DNA from: a virus
Length of the DNA stretch: 49,358 bases
Direction: 5' to 3' (one strand)
IMG/VR virus record: IMGVR_UViG_3300046167_000090
Coordinates: 1 to 49,358 of that record
This document shows, piece by piece, positions 7,506-15,880 of the stretch. Made by a program: the position numbers and the translations under genes. A model generated the notes under the pieces. That model saw only the letters and a program-made list of their open reading frames with translations, was not told where the DNA came from and searched no databases. Position 1 is the stretch's first letter. Each line of letters opens with the position of its first letter.

Positions 7506-9290
7506 TTAGAATTGAACGCCAGAATTAACGATCTCTTCGAAAGACGCACCAGTACGAGTAGCAACAAAGTTCAGAGTAATGAAGTTGATGCTGCGTGCAG
7601 GTTTGATGAAGAGAGTAGCAACGAGTTCGTTGCGATCGATAACTTCTGGAGTGTTATTGGATTCGTCACACTGGACGAAGAAGTCCTGAATACCACGACG
7701 TGCTTGCACTTCACGAAGAAGTGGTTCAACGATGGCAACAAATTCTGAACGAGTAAACTCGTCGTTGAATTCGAACAGGAAGTTTCGTGCAGAGACTGCT
7801 ACTGCTTTCTCAAGAGCAAGGAACAGACGACGAACGTTGATGCGATCAAACGCAGACGGACGTGCCAGTTTAGTCTTGTCACCCCAAAGAAGCATGCCAC
7901 GACCTGGATATTGTACGATTGGGTTTACACCCTTCTTGTACAACTCGTCGCGTTCTGCCTTGTTTGGAGAGTAAGCAAGGTTGGTAACACCAACGTATTC
8001 ACCACGACGCTCACCAGCAGGAGAGTACCATGGACCGAAGTTTGCATCGGTTGCAGCAAGGATACCAGCAGTGGTAGATGCAGCAGGAACGTAGATGTAG
8101 TTGTCGTTGTACTTATCGTACATACGGAGGTAGTTGTTGTCAACGATCAAGTAAGAAGACGCGGAGAACTGGTTAGTAGTCTCCAGAGTGTCGTTTACTG
8201 GGTCGATGTTGTTAACAACGTCGTCACGTGCTGGGGATGCAACTACGACACAGTCCTTACGGGTAGTGCCGGCAATTGCTGCCAGATCGTTTACGACAGT
8301 TACTTGATCCGTAGAAGTATTCATTCCAGGAGCAATGAGGATAGACACATCAATTTCTTCAGCGTCTTCGAAGTTATCAAAACCGATAGCGATATCACCA
8401 ACGTCAAGAGTTCCGTGATCCTGACCACCACCAAGGGAAGCAGTTGCAGAGTCAGCAGACCAAGAAGCGTTTGCAGCATAGTCAGTAGTTACACCGACTG
8501 CTGGTGCAGTACCCCAGTTAGTTCCCTTCATGAAGTTAGCAGAGTCAAACTCGCCAAACCACACGTAGTTAGAACCGTTGTTCAAGACAGTCTTGATGTA
8601 GTTATCAGATCCGTCTACAGTCTTTGCACCCTTAGCAACTGAAAGGAATGGGAATGTCTCGAGGACAGTACCTTTAGTTCCGGTGATGAGACCGTCTGAA
8701 TCGACAACAGCAAGGTGGATTTCGTCGTTTACAACAGTGCCTGATTGGTTAGATGCCCATCCAGAAGTACCTGGAATTGCGTCGAACTGACCAGCATATT
8801 CCCAACCACTCCACAGAGTGTTGGTAACGCTTGAAGTTGCAGACTCACCTGACTGGATTGCGAACGCAGATACAGCAATTGAGTTACCCAAAACTCCAGG
8901 GTACTTTGCTGTGAACATCTCTGCAAGTGCTTGCGACTCAAAGTGATCTTCGTTCTTCACAGTGTGCTTTGCGCCAGACAGAGTTGCGTTAGTAGCAGAA
9001 TCGCCAACGGCGACTGTTCCTGTTGGGATAGTACGGTTTACGATAAGGTTTCCAGAGTAACGCAAGTACTGCGCAGCGGAGAAATAATCCACTGCTCGGT
9101 CTGCGTCCGGTGTACCAAACTCGCTAGCGAGTTCATCTTCCGATTGGACGATAGTTGGTACATCAACTGGACCCCACTTGAATTGACCTACAAAACCGGC
9201 AAGTGAAGTATCGACATTTGGGACCACAGGGGTCAAGTCGAATTCACGAACCACAATTGCAGGAGACAGTGACGGTGCTGTTAATGCCAT
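7506..9290 (-). CDS. 18: Tail sheath protein gp18
   Basis: 594 residues, complete. This is the contractile sheath subunit. The N-terminus (SPAIVVREFDLTPVVPNVDT) is the conserved linker arm that threads into neighbouring subunits, and the C-terminal 150 residues (RGMLLWGDKTKLARPSAFDR, RRLFLALEKAVAVSARNFLF, then a GIQDFFVQCDE block) are the conserved core. The middle (about residues 90-330) is a variable surface domain rich in Ala, Gly and Asp. A late octamer at 9366-9373 lies about 75 bases upstream, suggesting that sheath and tube start their own transcript. Confidence 0.96.
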   Translation of the reverse strand: MALTAPSLSPAIVVREFDLTPVVPNVDTSLAGFVGQFKWGPVDVPTIVQSEDELASEFGTPDADRAVDYFSAAQYLRYSGNLIVNRTIPTGTVAVGDSATNATLSGAKHTVKNEDHFESQALAEMFTAKYPGVLGNSIAVSAFAIQSGESATSSVTNTLWSGWEYAGQFDAIPGTSGWASNQSGTVVNDEIHLAVVDSDGLITGTKGTVLETFPFLSVAKGAKTVDGSDNYIKTVLNNGSNYVWFGEFDSANFMKGTNWGTAPAVGVTTDYAANASWSADSATASLGGGQDHGTLDVGDIAIGFDNFEDAEEIDVSILIAPGMNTSTDQVTVVNDLAAIAGTTRKDCVVVASPARDDVVNNIDPVNDTLETTNQFSASSYLIVDNNYLRMYDKYNDNYIYVPAASTTAGILAATDANFGPWYSPAGERRGEYVGVTNLAYSPNKAERDELYKKGVNPIVQYPGRGMLLWGDKTKLARPSAFDRINVRRLFLALEKAVAVSARNFLFEFNDEFTRSEFVAIVEPLLREVQARRGIQDFFVQCDESNNTPEVIDRNELVATLFIKPARSINFITLNFVATRTGASFEEIVNSGVQF

Positions 9291-9365
9291 GATAGTTTCC
9301 TCTTTGCAAAAAGAATGATAAGGTTAGTATACATTATAAGGTTGGCACAAAGTGCTCATTGCCTT

Positions 9366-9373
9366 TATTTATA
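9366..9373 (-). promoter_or_regulatory. T4-type late promoter TATAAATA before gp18
   Basis: A perfect octamer sits in the gap between the gp17 stop (9377) and the gp18 start (9290). Strong separate transcription of the sheath gene is expected because it is needed in over a hundred copies per virion. Confidence 0.75.
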
Positions 9374-9376
9374 CCT

Positions 9377-10995
9377 TCAGTAATCTTCGTCCGGTTGGTG
9401 CATAGACCAAGGGTCGAGTTTCTCCTCATATGTAATCTCAGGAACATGGTCTTGCTGGAAACCGAAGGGTGGTACGTCTGCTTCAATTTCCTGCATCCTT
9501 TGTTCGAACATCATCTTCTTGACATCAATATCTGTCATCTCAGCAAAGAACGTTGTCTGCACAAAGTAACCCAGCATAACAAAGTTCATAACCAGATCGT
9601 CGTGGTTACCCGCTGTTGCCTCGTATGAAGCACCTTTTGCCTCAAACGTAGAGATCTCTAGTATAGTGTTCTCGTCTACGATGTCAAGTTTTTTCTCTTC
9701 CATCAGGTCTTTGAATCCAGAACAACCCAATCTCTTGGTTCGTCTGTTCATCTCTACACCGATTCCGGAAGATTTGGTACTGGAAGTCATATGGACTTCC
9801 TCATACTCTAGTTCGTGGTACAACCCGTTACAAACCAATTGTCCGGCATCGTTGGATTCAATTACCACGTGAGCATTGTTGTAGGATTTCGCCCATTTAT
9901 AAATAACATCTGGAAAGAGCAAAGGAGAAATAAGGTTATTGCGATAGACCGCGACCTGCTTAAAAGGTCTGCTAGAAATATCGATGACGTTGAACGTCGA
10001 ATAATCCTGCCCTCTTCCCTTCGATACGTCGACACACATGACGTAGTTCGATCCCTTACGGGAGTCATCATAGATCAAGAGGTCGCCGCCCTCGAGTATT
10101 CGTAGTGGTCGTGCGGTCTTTAGGTTCAGCAAGCACTCTGGATTAATCAGAGTATTCCCAGTACCAAAGAATGTGTTACCGAATTCTTGGTCGAACTGTA
10201 TCTGGGAAGTGTTTGATACTGTTTCCTCTTTCCACTTCTCGTCGCGACCTGGAACGTCCCACCAGTCAACACGGAACGGTTTAAACTCGTTCACTCCCTG
10301 TACCGCACCTTCCCATATTTTGTGGAACGGATTACCGATACCGTTGGCAGTAGAGGTGATGATCACCTTGGTGTCCTTACCGGACGATACAACTGGATAG
10401 GTCGAGGTGTAGAACTCAGCAGCACGTTCAACAAACGCAAACTCAGTCCATGAACAGAAGGTTGACCGACTGACCACGAATAGAAGAACCAGACGTTGCT
10501 GCTGCGAATATCTTGGAGTTATTACTGAATTCAATGCTACCCTTGTTGAGTACCTTACATCCAGGTTGTAGGTAGAAGGGAAGGTTCTCCAACATCAGAG
10601 TGATACGAGACAACATCTCCCTCGCAGTAGCACCCTTGTTCGCAACAATCGCAATGTTCTTCTCTGGGTTGAACAGAGCATACCAGAGGAGGTATGCAAC
10701 AGAGGAGATAGACTTACCGGACTGACGACAGGCAAGAACGATAGAGAAACGATTGTCGTTGAAGTGCCCGAACATCTTCTCCTGATAAGGGATACAGGTC
10801 GAACGGCACCAGACCGTCGTTCAGGTTAATTACTTTCAGGTGGGTGCAAGCAAAGTACGCAGGGTCTGCCATACACTTAGCATACTCACCTACTTTCTCT
10901 TGAGTCCAGTCTTCTTCAACTCCGTCACGCTTACAGTGCGGGTTTCCCAAATAACTGGTATCACCTCTTGCTTTGGTAGTATCTACTATTGCCAT
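9377..10995 (-). CDS. 17: Terminase large subunit gp17, reading frame broken twice
   Basis: ATPase/nuclease motor that packages DNA into the prohead. The reading frame exists as three overlapping pieces: about 10995-10789, 10787-10446 and 10444-9377. Joining them by skipping one base near 10788 (between LYP and YQEKMF) and one near 10445 (between LLFMD and EFAFVE) gives about 538 residues, a normal family length. The ATPase half has Walker A CRQSGKS, Walker B LLFMDE and the coupling motif ITSTANG. The nuclease half has VMCVDVSKGRGQD, VVIESNDAG and NHDDLVMNF, supplying the acidic residues. The second break separates the Walker B aspartate from its glutamate. The start at 10993-10995 (MAIVDTTKARG) is chosen for the GGA six bases upstream. 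Both breaks are more likely sequencing indels than biology. Confidence 0.88.
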
Positions 10996-11443
10996 GCTCA
11001 TTCCAATCGGGGAACTTCTCACTGTTTATTCGGTTGGCAACTGTTTGTCGGGTGACCCCGTATGCTGCTACAACTGCTCTGTGCCCTTTGTATATAGTCC
11101 CTTCGATCAGGTAACTCTTCTCATACTGGGGTCGGGCATAGTGTTCGGGATTAGACGCATACAATGCCTTTGCCTTGATGCTCTTTGCCTTCTTGACGGC
11201 ATCAGAGTCGTGCGTCCCTCGTCTTGCCTCGGATCCCTTCTTACCGTTTGCGATTGCTGCTTCCAGTGCTGCCCCTGACTTCGGGAGACCCAACGCAGAC
11301 TGACTCATAGTCGTGCCACGTTCGAGAGACTCCTGTAGAAGTTCGTCCATGTTGTCGATATAGGGGAGTTGAGTAGTGGAAGTGTTGACCCATGTATTAG
11401 GGTATTTGTCGAGGAGGGTTCTCACCTCGGTATAGATAGACAT
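10961..11443 (-). CDS. NUMOD-like DNA-binding protein, no nuclease domain visible
   Basis: 160 residues. The C-terminal part (residues about 108-150: YLIEGTIYKGHRAVVAAYG, then VTRQTVANRINS and FPDWN) has the layout of the helix-turn-helix repeat found at the ends of phage homing endonucleases (NUMOD1/IENR1 type). The middle (LGLPKSGAALEAAIANGKK and KKAKSIKAKAL) is basic and NUMOD3-like. No GIY-YIG, HNH or LAGLIDADG core is seen, so this may be a remnant or a free-standing binding protein. It lies between the small and large terminase genes, overlaps the gp17 start by 35 bases, and has CTAAATA 57 bases upstream. Domain names rest on pattern recognition only. Confidence 0.55.
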   Translation of the reverse strand: MSIYTEVRTLLDKYPNTWVNTSTTQLPYIDNMDELLQESLERGTTMSQSALGLPKSGAALEAAIANGKKGSEARRGTHDSDAVKKAKSIKAKALYASNPEHYARPQYEKSYLIEGTIYKGHRAVVAAYGVTRQTVANRINSEKFPDWNEHGNSRYYQSKR

Positions 11444-11499
11444 GCTGGTACTCCTGTTTAGTATTAGAGTGTCGGGGACGGCAATCCCGTGGACACATC

Positions 11500-11506
11500 T
11501 ATTTAG
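11500..11506 (-). promoter_or_regulatory. Late-type promoter element CTAAATA
   Basis: CTAAATA on the minus strand overlaps the TAA stop of gp16 and lies 57 bases before the NUMOD-like gene. Because the motif contains the stop codon, chance is a serious alternative; the same overlap recurs at 17193 and 29947. Confidence 0.35.
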
Positions 11507-11883
11507 GAATCTTCAGGTCTATAGTCAATGACATCGTGATCGGGGGTCACTTCCTTCTCATTATTAATGTCTTTCAACATTCGCTGCAATTCAGTAGTTG
11601 ATCCGACAAACACATTGTTTGTGGTTTGCCCAGCAGGTAGAGCAGGGACAGAAGTTTCTTTCTTGTCCAAGTCTTTCTTCTGCTTGTGGAGGGTCAACAA
11701 CTGGTTGGAAACGTCCGATGTGTCCTTGATGAGTTTAGCGAGGACTTCGTATGCACGTGGGTGCTCTGATGCCTTTGCGACTTCCAGCATCTCCTCTACA
11801 CCGTCACGACCCTTACAGATCATATCGTATAGGGTTTCTCGGGCAAATTCGTAGTCGTTATCTTTATCGCTATCTTCACTCAT
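11503..11883 (-). CDS. 16: Terminase small subunit gp16
   Basis: 126 residues, shorter than T4 gp16 (164) but like exo-T4 homologues. It recognises DNA and regulates the gp17 motor as a ring. The segment YEFARETLYDMICKGRDGVE, then HPRAYEVLAKLIKD, a coiled-coil stretch and TNNVFVGSTTELQRML is the pattern I recognise. The ATG is preceded by TATATAAAGT with no clear Shine-Dalgarno sequence. It lies 15 bases after the reconstructed end of gp15. Confidence 0.88.
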   Translation of the reverse strand: MSEDSDKDNDYEFARETLYDMICKGRDGVEEMLEVAKASEHPRAYEVLAKLIKDTSDVSNQLLTLHKQKKDLDKKETSVPALPAGQTTNNVFVGSTTELQRMLKDINNEKEVTPDHDVIDYRPEDS

Positions 11884-11898
11884 ACTTTATATAGTCAA

Positions 11899-12690
11899 TC
11901 AAGAACCATCACTATCGACGAACACGCAAGTTGCGACAGTGTAATCAGAGTCAGGCGACACAGGGCGAGGGTTGGTCTCTACGCGGAGAGTTTCCAAATA
12001 CTCGTCTGTGCCCTGTGAGTCCTACATCCATAGTCGTACATATCGACGTCGATAGCGAGTAATAAGACTGCTTTCTTGAGGTTTTGGACCATAAAAGTTG
12101 ACCTTCATATCGAAAGTCAGAGTGTAGATGATAGTGCGGCGGTCTTCCATGTTGCCTTCGAAGTTGTCGGAGAACACAACAGACTGTAGGATGACAGGAC
12201 GTCTTCCTTAATTTCTGGGATAGTCTTCGATTGGTTTGAAGGTTATGTTATACTGCGGGGCAAAGTATGGTAGGATCTGCTCAACGACCTGTAGTGCATC
12301 GTTGTGTTGCTTTGCATATACGTTCAACTCGAAAGTAATGATGTATGGAGTAGCAGTATGAAACTGTGCTCCCTTTGTATTGTCTTCGGTGCCGACCTTA
12401 CAAAAGGTGTTCATCTTTGGCAACTGTCTTTGTGCGTCGTACTGGAGGTTTACCACCTCGAAAGACATACGTGGCAGTTTGATTGCGAGTTGCCTTTCGT
12501 TATCTTCCCCGACATTCATCTCGGCAATGCGCTCTAAGAACTTACGCTGAGGGGCATATGCCAGTGGGACTTTCATCTGATCCAGAACGTTATTGCCGGA
12601 CTTGCGGATGATGTACAGGTTGTTGAACATCGAACCAAATACAGCAACGCACTTGCGGACTCGTTCGTGATAGAAGTGTGTGCCGAACAT
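11899..12690 (-). CDS. 15: Tail sheath stabiliser (tail terminator) gp15, frame broken several times
   Basis: The open part (12690-12208, 160 residues) begins MFGTHFYHERVRK and includes QIVEQILPYF-like VVEQILPYFAPQYNITF, the signature of gp15, which caps the tail and joins it to the neck. It stops at TAA (12208-12210), yet conserved sequence continues downstream: P-EIKEDVPVILQSVVFSDN, then EDRRTIIYTLTFDMKVNFYG, and finally DSQGTDEYLETLRVE to the stop at 11899-11901. Reading through needs an extra base removed near 12216, one restored near 12198, and a compensating pair between about 12055 and 12025. The full product would be about 260 residues, near the T4 value of 272. The start overlaps the gp14 stop as TAATG. 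Confidence 0.78.
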
Positions 12691-13605
12691 TAACTGAAGT
12701 CTCCGAATGGATTGCTTTCTGTGAAGTCAACGAATTCCAGAGCAGATACGTCGAAGTCTGTAGTGTTACCAGTGAACCCACCTGGAGAGTTTGGTTGTAG
12801 TTTCTGCAACTCTTCTATCAGGGTTGGTGTTGCTTTCGCACCAGAAGTGCCTCCCACGACTTGTCTCGTGGTAGTGAATGCTTGATACTCTCCTGAGTTG
12901 TTTCCAACGTGGGTCAGTCTCAGGACATTACCGATTAACCCAGAATCAGAGTCTTGCCAATGGACAACCTCTCCGGTCACTGTATGGTTATCGAATGCCT
13001 GCGATATTGTCTCTCCGATAACGAACCCAGTCGAAGCAGAGTCCATGGTAAGTTGCCACTGGTATGCAGCAAATTCTTCCACGTCGTCGATTTCTGGTAC
13101 ATTGGTGTCGAAGTCTTCGTTGGTGTACTCAAACAATTCACAACGCATACGGAAGACTGGCAACTGTCCGATCTGGTAGAACGGATTCTCGTCCTCGACC
13201 TTCATGATCTGGAAAGTGGAACCAGACATAGGCAGGTGAATCAGGTCACCCTCTCTCGGACGGTAGTATTTTTTCTTCATCGGTTTCTTGGTACTGTCGG
13301 ATCTCGTTGTTCCAACGACGACGAGACATAACCAGAGTAGCAGCATCTCGGATCTCTACACCGAACTTGCTGAACAGGTCACCGTCTCCGTCGAACCCTT
13401 CGACGTTCTCGACATATACTTCTACTCGGTATGCGTACTGGAACCTAGACAGAACTTCATCGTTGAAGATCATGTCCTTGTGCACAACTTCTCTCGGCAG
13501 ATAGTAGATGTCCTGACCGTAGAACTTTAATGATTCTACAATCAGGTCTTCGTACAGATTCTGCTCAGACTTGACGTTGTGTCTAAAATGCGATGAGGTT
13601 GCCAT
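12690..13605 (-). CDS. 14: Neck protein gp14, frame broken once
   Basis: Two pieces, 13605-13246 and 13346-12690, join at a run of six A (minus strand, 13269-13274). With five A the frame is continuous: ETDEEK followed by YYRPREGDLIHLPMSGSTFQI. The joined product is about 304 residues. Family features are ESLKFYGQDIYYLPREVVHK near the N-terminus, FSKFGVEIRDAATLVMSRRR, the PREGDLIHLP turn and FRMRCELFEYTNEDF. gp14 with gp13 forms the neck that closes the filled head. The first ATG follows CTAAATA by five bases. A homopolymer length error is the simplest explanation of the break. Confidence 0.85.
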
Positions 13606-13610
13606 AAGTT

Positions 13611-13617
13611 TATTTAG
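13611..13617 (-). promoter_or_regulatory. CTAAATA element before gp14
   Basis: The motif lies in the 17-base gap between the gp13 stop and gp14 start, only five bases before the ATG. A transcript from it would be leaderless or start inside gp14, so it may serve gp15/gp16 or be chance. Confidence 0.3.
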
Positions 13618-13622
13618 ACACC

Positions 13623-14381
13623 TTATCCGACGAAGAAATCTGGTGGAACTTCTTGCTCAAGTCGCATGCGATCACGCAACCTTTCTTGCTCCTCTCTGCC
13701 TTCCTCTATGTAACGAGAACCGTTGATCGTGACACCGCCAGGTAGTTGCATACCCTCGAACTTTGACATGTTCTGACCCCACTGCTCTTTGATCAACGCA
13801 GTGGTATAGTCCTTGATAAACATATCGTTGTAGACGCTTGTGTATAAGGTTGGGTTTACTGTCTCGTAGCATTCGATTGCAACGTGGTCGCCGGCAACGA
13901 TCTGTCCGTCTTCGATGTCACTCCACAGATACAACCTGTTCTGTCTACGAGAGAATTGGACGATAGGCAGTCCGTTGATCTTCATATCGATCAGGGCAAG
14001 GTACTGTTGCATTTGCTCGTAGTGTGCCAACCCGCCTGCACCCGCCATTCCCTGCATACCCATGTCACTCATAGCGAGTTGGTAGTTGAAGGAGAACATA
14101 TTGGTGCTGTTGATCAGACCTGTGCTGATCGGCATCATCTTGGTCACATACAAGATGCTATTTGGAATGGTGATGTATTTGTTGTCGAGGTCAGTCTGAG
14201 TAAGTTGGTGCTCGTAATATGTACGAGTGGTCGCATCCGAATGAAACTCTTGATAGAGTTGGATTGCGTCATCTATCTTATCTTCTAACTGATCTTCGTC
14301 AACGTTGACTTCTACGACTGGTTCACCGAGTCTTCGGAGACAATAGTCGACCAGTCCTTGTCTTGATGCTATAACTGCCAT
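13623..14381 (-). CDS. 13: Neck protein gp13 (head completion)
   Basis: 252 residues, complete. It begins MAVIASRQGLVDYCLRRLGEPVVEVNVDEDQLEDKID in pieces I recognise from gp13 of T4-like phages, with the helix DDAIQLYQEFHSD, a YITIPNSILYVTKM strand, and the C-terminal YIEEGREEQERLRD helix. gp13 binds the portal/gp14 complex. A Met- and Gly-rich insert (residues 125-140, DMGMQGMAGAGG) is a family trait. A TATAAATA box lies 25 bases upstream and GAGGAAA gives a good ribosome site. Confidence 0.92.
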   Translation of the reverse strand: MAVIASRQGLVDYCLRRLGEPVVEVNVDEDQLEDKIDDAIQLYQEFHSDATTRTYYEHQLTQTDLDNKYITIPNSILYVTKMMPISTGLINSTNMFSFNYQLAMSDMGMQGMAGAGGLAHYEQMQQYLALIDMKINGLPIVQFSRRQNRLYLWSDIEDGQIVAGDHVAIECYETVNPTLYTSVYNDMFIKDYTTALIKEQWGQNMSKFEGMQLPGGVTINGSRYIEEGREEQERLRDRMRLEQEVPPDFFVG

Positions 14382-14405
14382 GTTGGGTTTCCTCTGTTAT
14401 GCATC

Positions 14406-14413
14406 TATTTATA
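14406..14413 (-). promoter_or_regulatory. T4-type late promoter TATAAATA before gp13
   Basis: A perfect octamer 25 bases before the gp13 ATG; it overlaps the TAA of the preceding fibre gene. Good position for a late promoter of the neck/terminase unit. Confidence 0.75.
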
Positions 14414-15848
14414 CAGACTTCAACTCATCAATTTCTGCTTTGAGTTCCTTGACTGCTTCGATAAGGACGCCGACCAGTTTCTCATAGTCGACAGTCTTGT
14501 AGGAGTTACCGTCGAGCAGTGCAAGTTCTTTTTCTCGAACGATCTCTGGGAACACTTGTTCAACTTCCTGCGCGATTACTCCGATCTCTTGTTGCCCTTC
14601 TCGGGAACCAGCATTCCAAGTATACGATACACCTCTCAGGGAACAGACTTTATCGAGACCGTTCTCAATAGTCTTGACGTTGTCCTTCAGACGAATATCA
14701 GAAGTTGTAGTTGAGTATGCAATGACATCTCCGTCAACGTGTAGGTCTCCATCTGTTTCGAGTCGCATACGCTCTGCGGCAGAAGTATAAAACTGCAGAT
14801 AATTAGATCCGTGGTTATACCTAATTATTCCTCTGTATCTAGCATCTGAACTTGTACCGTCAGCAAAGTAAATGCCGCCTTCAGAACTTGTTCCAGATGC
14901 TATGGTCATGCCAGAGTGTCCACTGCCAGACAGTACCAAATTAGATCCTTCTGATAAATAACTGCTAGGACTCGCAGTACCTATGCCTACTTTGCCAGAG
15001 CTATCAATACGCATATGCTCTGTGTCGTCAACATCAAACCTAATATAACTACCAGCACCGCTATTACCCTTGTCAGCAGAAAAGGCAAGAGCAGTGCCAT
15101 CGCCTGCTGGGAAAATGCGGTGGTAAACACCGTTATAAGTACCTGCGTCAGTAATAAGTCTTATAGCGGGCTGGGATCCAGATCCTGACAGTGTTACTAT
15201 GTCTGCTGGACTGGTAGTGCCAACTCCTACGTTACCATCGACAGTCAGATGTTTGTTAGAGTTCCATGCTGCGTTGGTATGATCGTATGTGAAATTCGCA
15301 CCAGCACTTGCGACCGTGATGCCTGCTCCGGCGCATGCTGCTGAGTCAACGGCATCCTTTGCCAAAGCAAGGGCAAGGTCTGAAGTCTCGACAGTGGTCG
15401 AGTTGATTGTGGTGGTTGTGCCTTCTACAGTCAGGTTACCGAGAACACGGAGAGTACCAGTAGAATCGTTGTGTGCTGCTGGATCGAGAGTAAAGGTGGC
15501 AGGACCACGGATGTATCCACTAGTGGTGATGTTACCGAGAGACACATCTAATGCAAGAGCAACAGGAAGGGCAGAGTCAAACTGACCTTGGACTGCTACA
15601 GAGTCGTGAGTATCACGTGCATCAATCAGTGCGTTGATCTCAGAAGTTGTAGAGAAATCACTGGAGTCGATGCGAGCATCAATAAGGGCATTTACCGAAT
15701 CTGCGTTAAACCCAGCATTGGTCAGATTTGCTCCATCACCAGAGAATGAAGCGGCAGTCACATTACCTGTGAAGTCTGCGCTATCAGAAGCAACGTGGTG
15801 GTGCCTGACCTTTCCTGCGATCTTCGATAGGTCTCTACTTTTAGACAT
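14409..15848 (-). CDS. Tail fibre protein with C-terminal S74 self-cleaving chaperone
   Basis: 479 residues. The N-terminus MSKSRDLSKIAGKV followed by SDSADFTGNVTAASF is shared with the fibre at 20091-22448 and is probably the attachment module. The middle is built of beta-structured, Gly/Ser/Thr-rich fibre repeats such as VGIGTASPSSYL. Residues about 383-479 are a Peptidase_S74 intramolecular chaperone: it begins SDIRLKDNV (catalytic Ser-Lys dyad in SDxRxK), then YTWNAGSREG, EIGVIAQEVEQVFPE and a C-terminal coiled coil. In this family the chaperone trimerises the fibre and cuts itself off before the Ser. A TATAAATA octamer lies 25 bases before the ATG. The receptor is not predictable. Confidence 0.85.
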   Translation of the reverse strand: MSKSRDLSKIAGKVRHHHVASDSADFTGNVTAASFSGDGANLTNAGFNADSVNALIDARIDSSDFSTTSEINALIDARDTHDSVAVQGQFDSALPVALALDVSLGNITTSGYIRGPATFTLDPAAHNDSTGTLRVLGNLTVEGTTTTINSTTVETSDLALALAKDAVDSAACAGAGITVASAGANFTYDHTNAAWNSNKHLTVDGNVGVGTTSPADIVTLSGSGSQPAIRLITDAGTYNGVYHRIFPAGDGTALAFSADKGNSGAGSYIRFDVDDTEHMRIDSSGKVGIGTASPSSYLSEGSNLVLSGSGHSGMTIASGTSSEGGIYFADGTSSDARYRGIIRYNHGSNYLQFYTSAAERMRLETDGDLHVDGDVIAYSTTTSDIRLKDNVKTIENGLDKVCSLRGVSYTWNAGSREGQQEIGVIAQEVEQVFPEIVREKELALLDGNSYKTVDYEKLVGVLIEAVKELKAEIDELKSV

Positions 15849-15872
15849 GATAGATTCTCTCTAATGTGAGTC

Positions 15873-15880
15873 TATTTATA
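15873..15880 (-). promoter_or_regulatory. T4-type late promoter TATAAATA
   Basis: Perfect octamer 25 bases upstream of the fibre gene start at 15848, directly after the stop of the preceding fibre gene. Spacing equals that of the gp13 promoter. Confidence 0.75.

Noticed and set aside
9330-9365. GGCA/TGCC-type hairpin upstream of gp18 as an operator
   Set aside because: Short and imperfect; the adjacent perfect late octamer explains the region sufficiently.
10440-10455. Programmed +1 frameshift in the terminase as the primary explanation
   Set aside because: Terminases are not known to need one, the second break in the same gene lacks a comparable site, and nearby genes show indels in both directions, which fits sequence error better.
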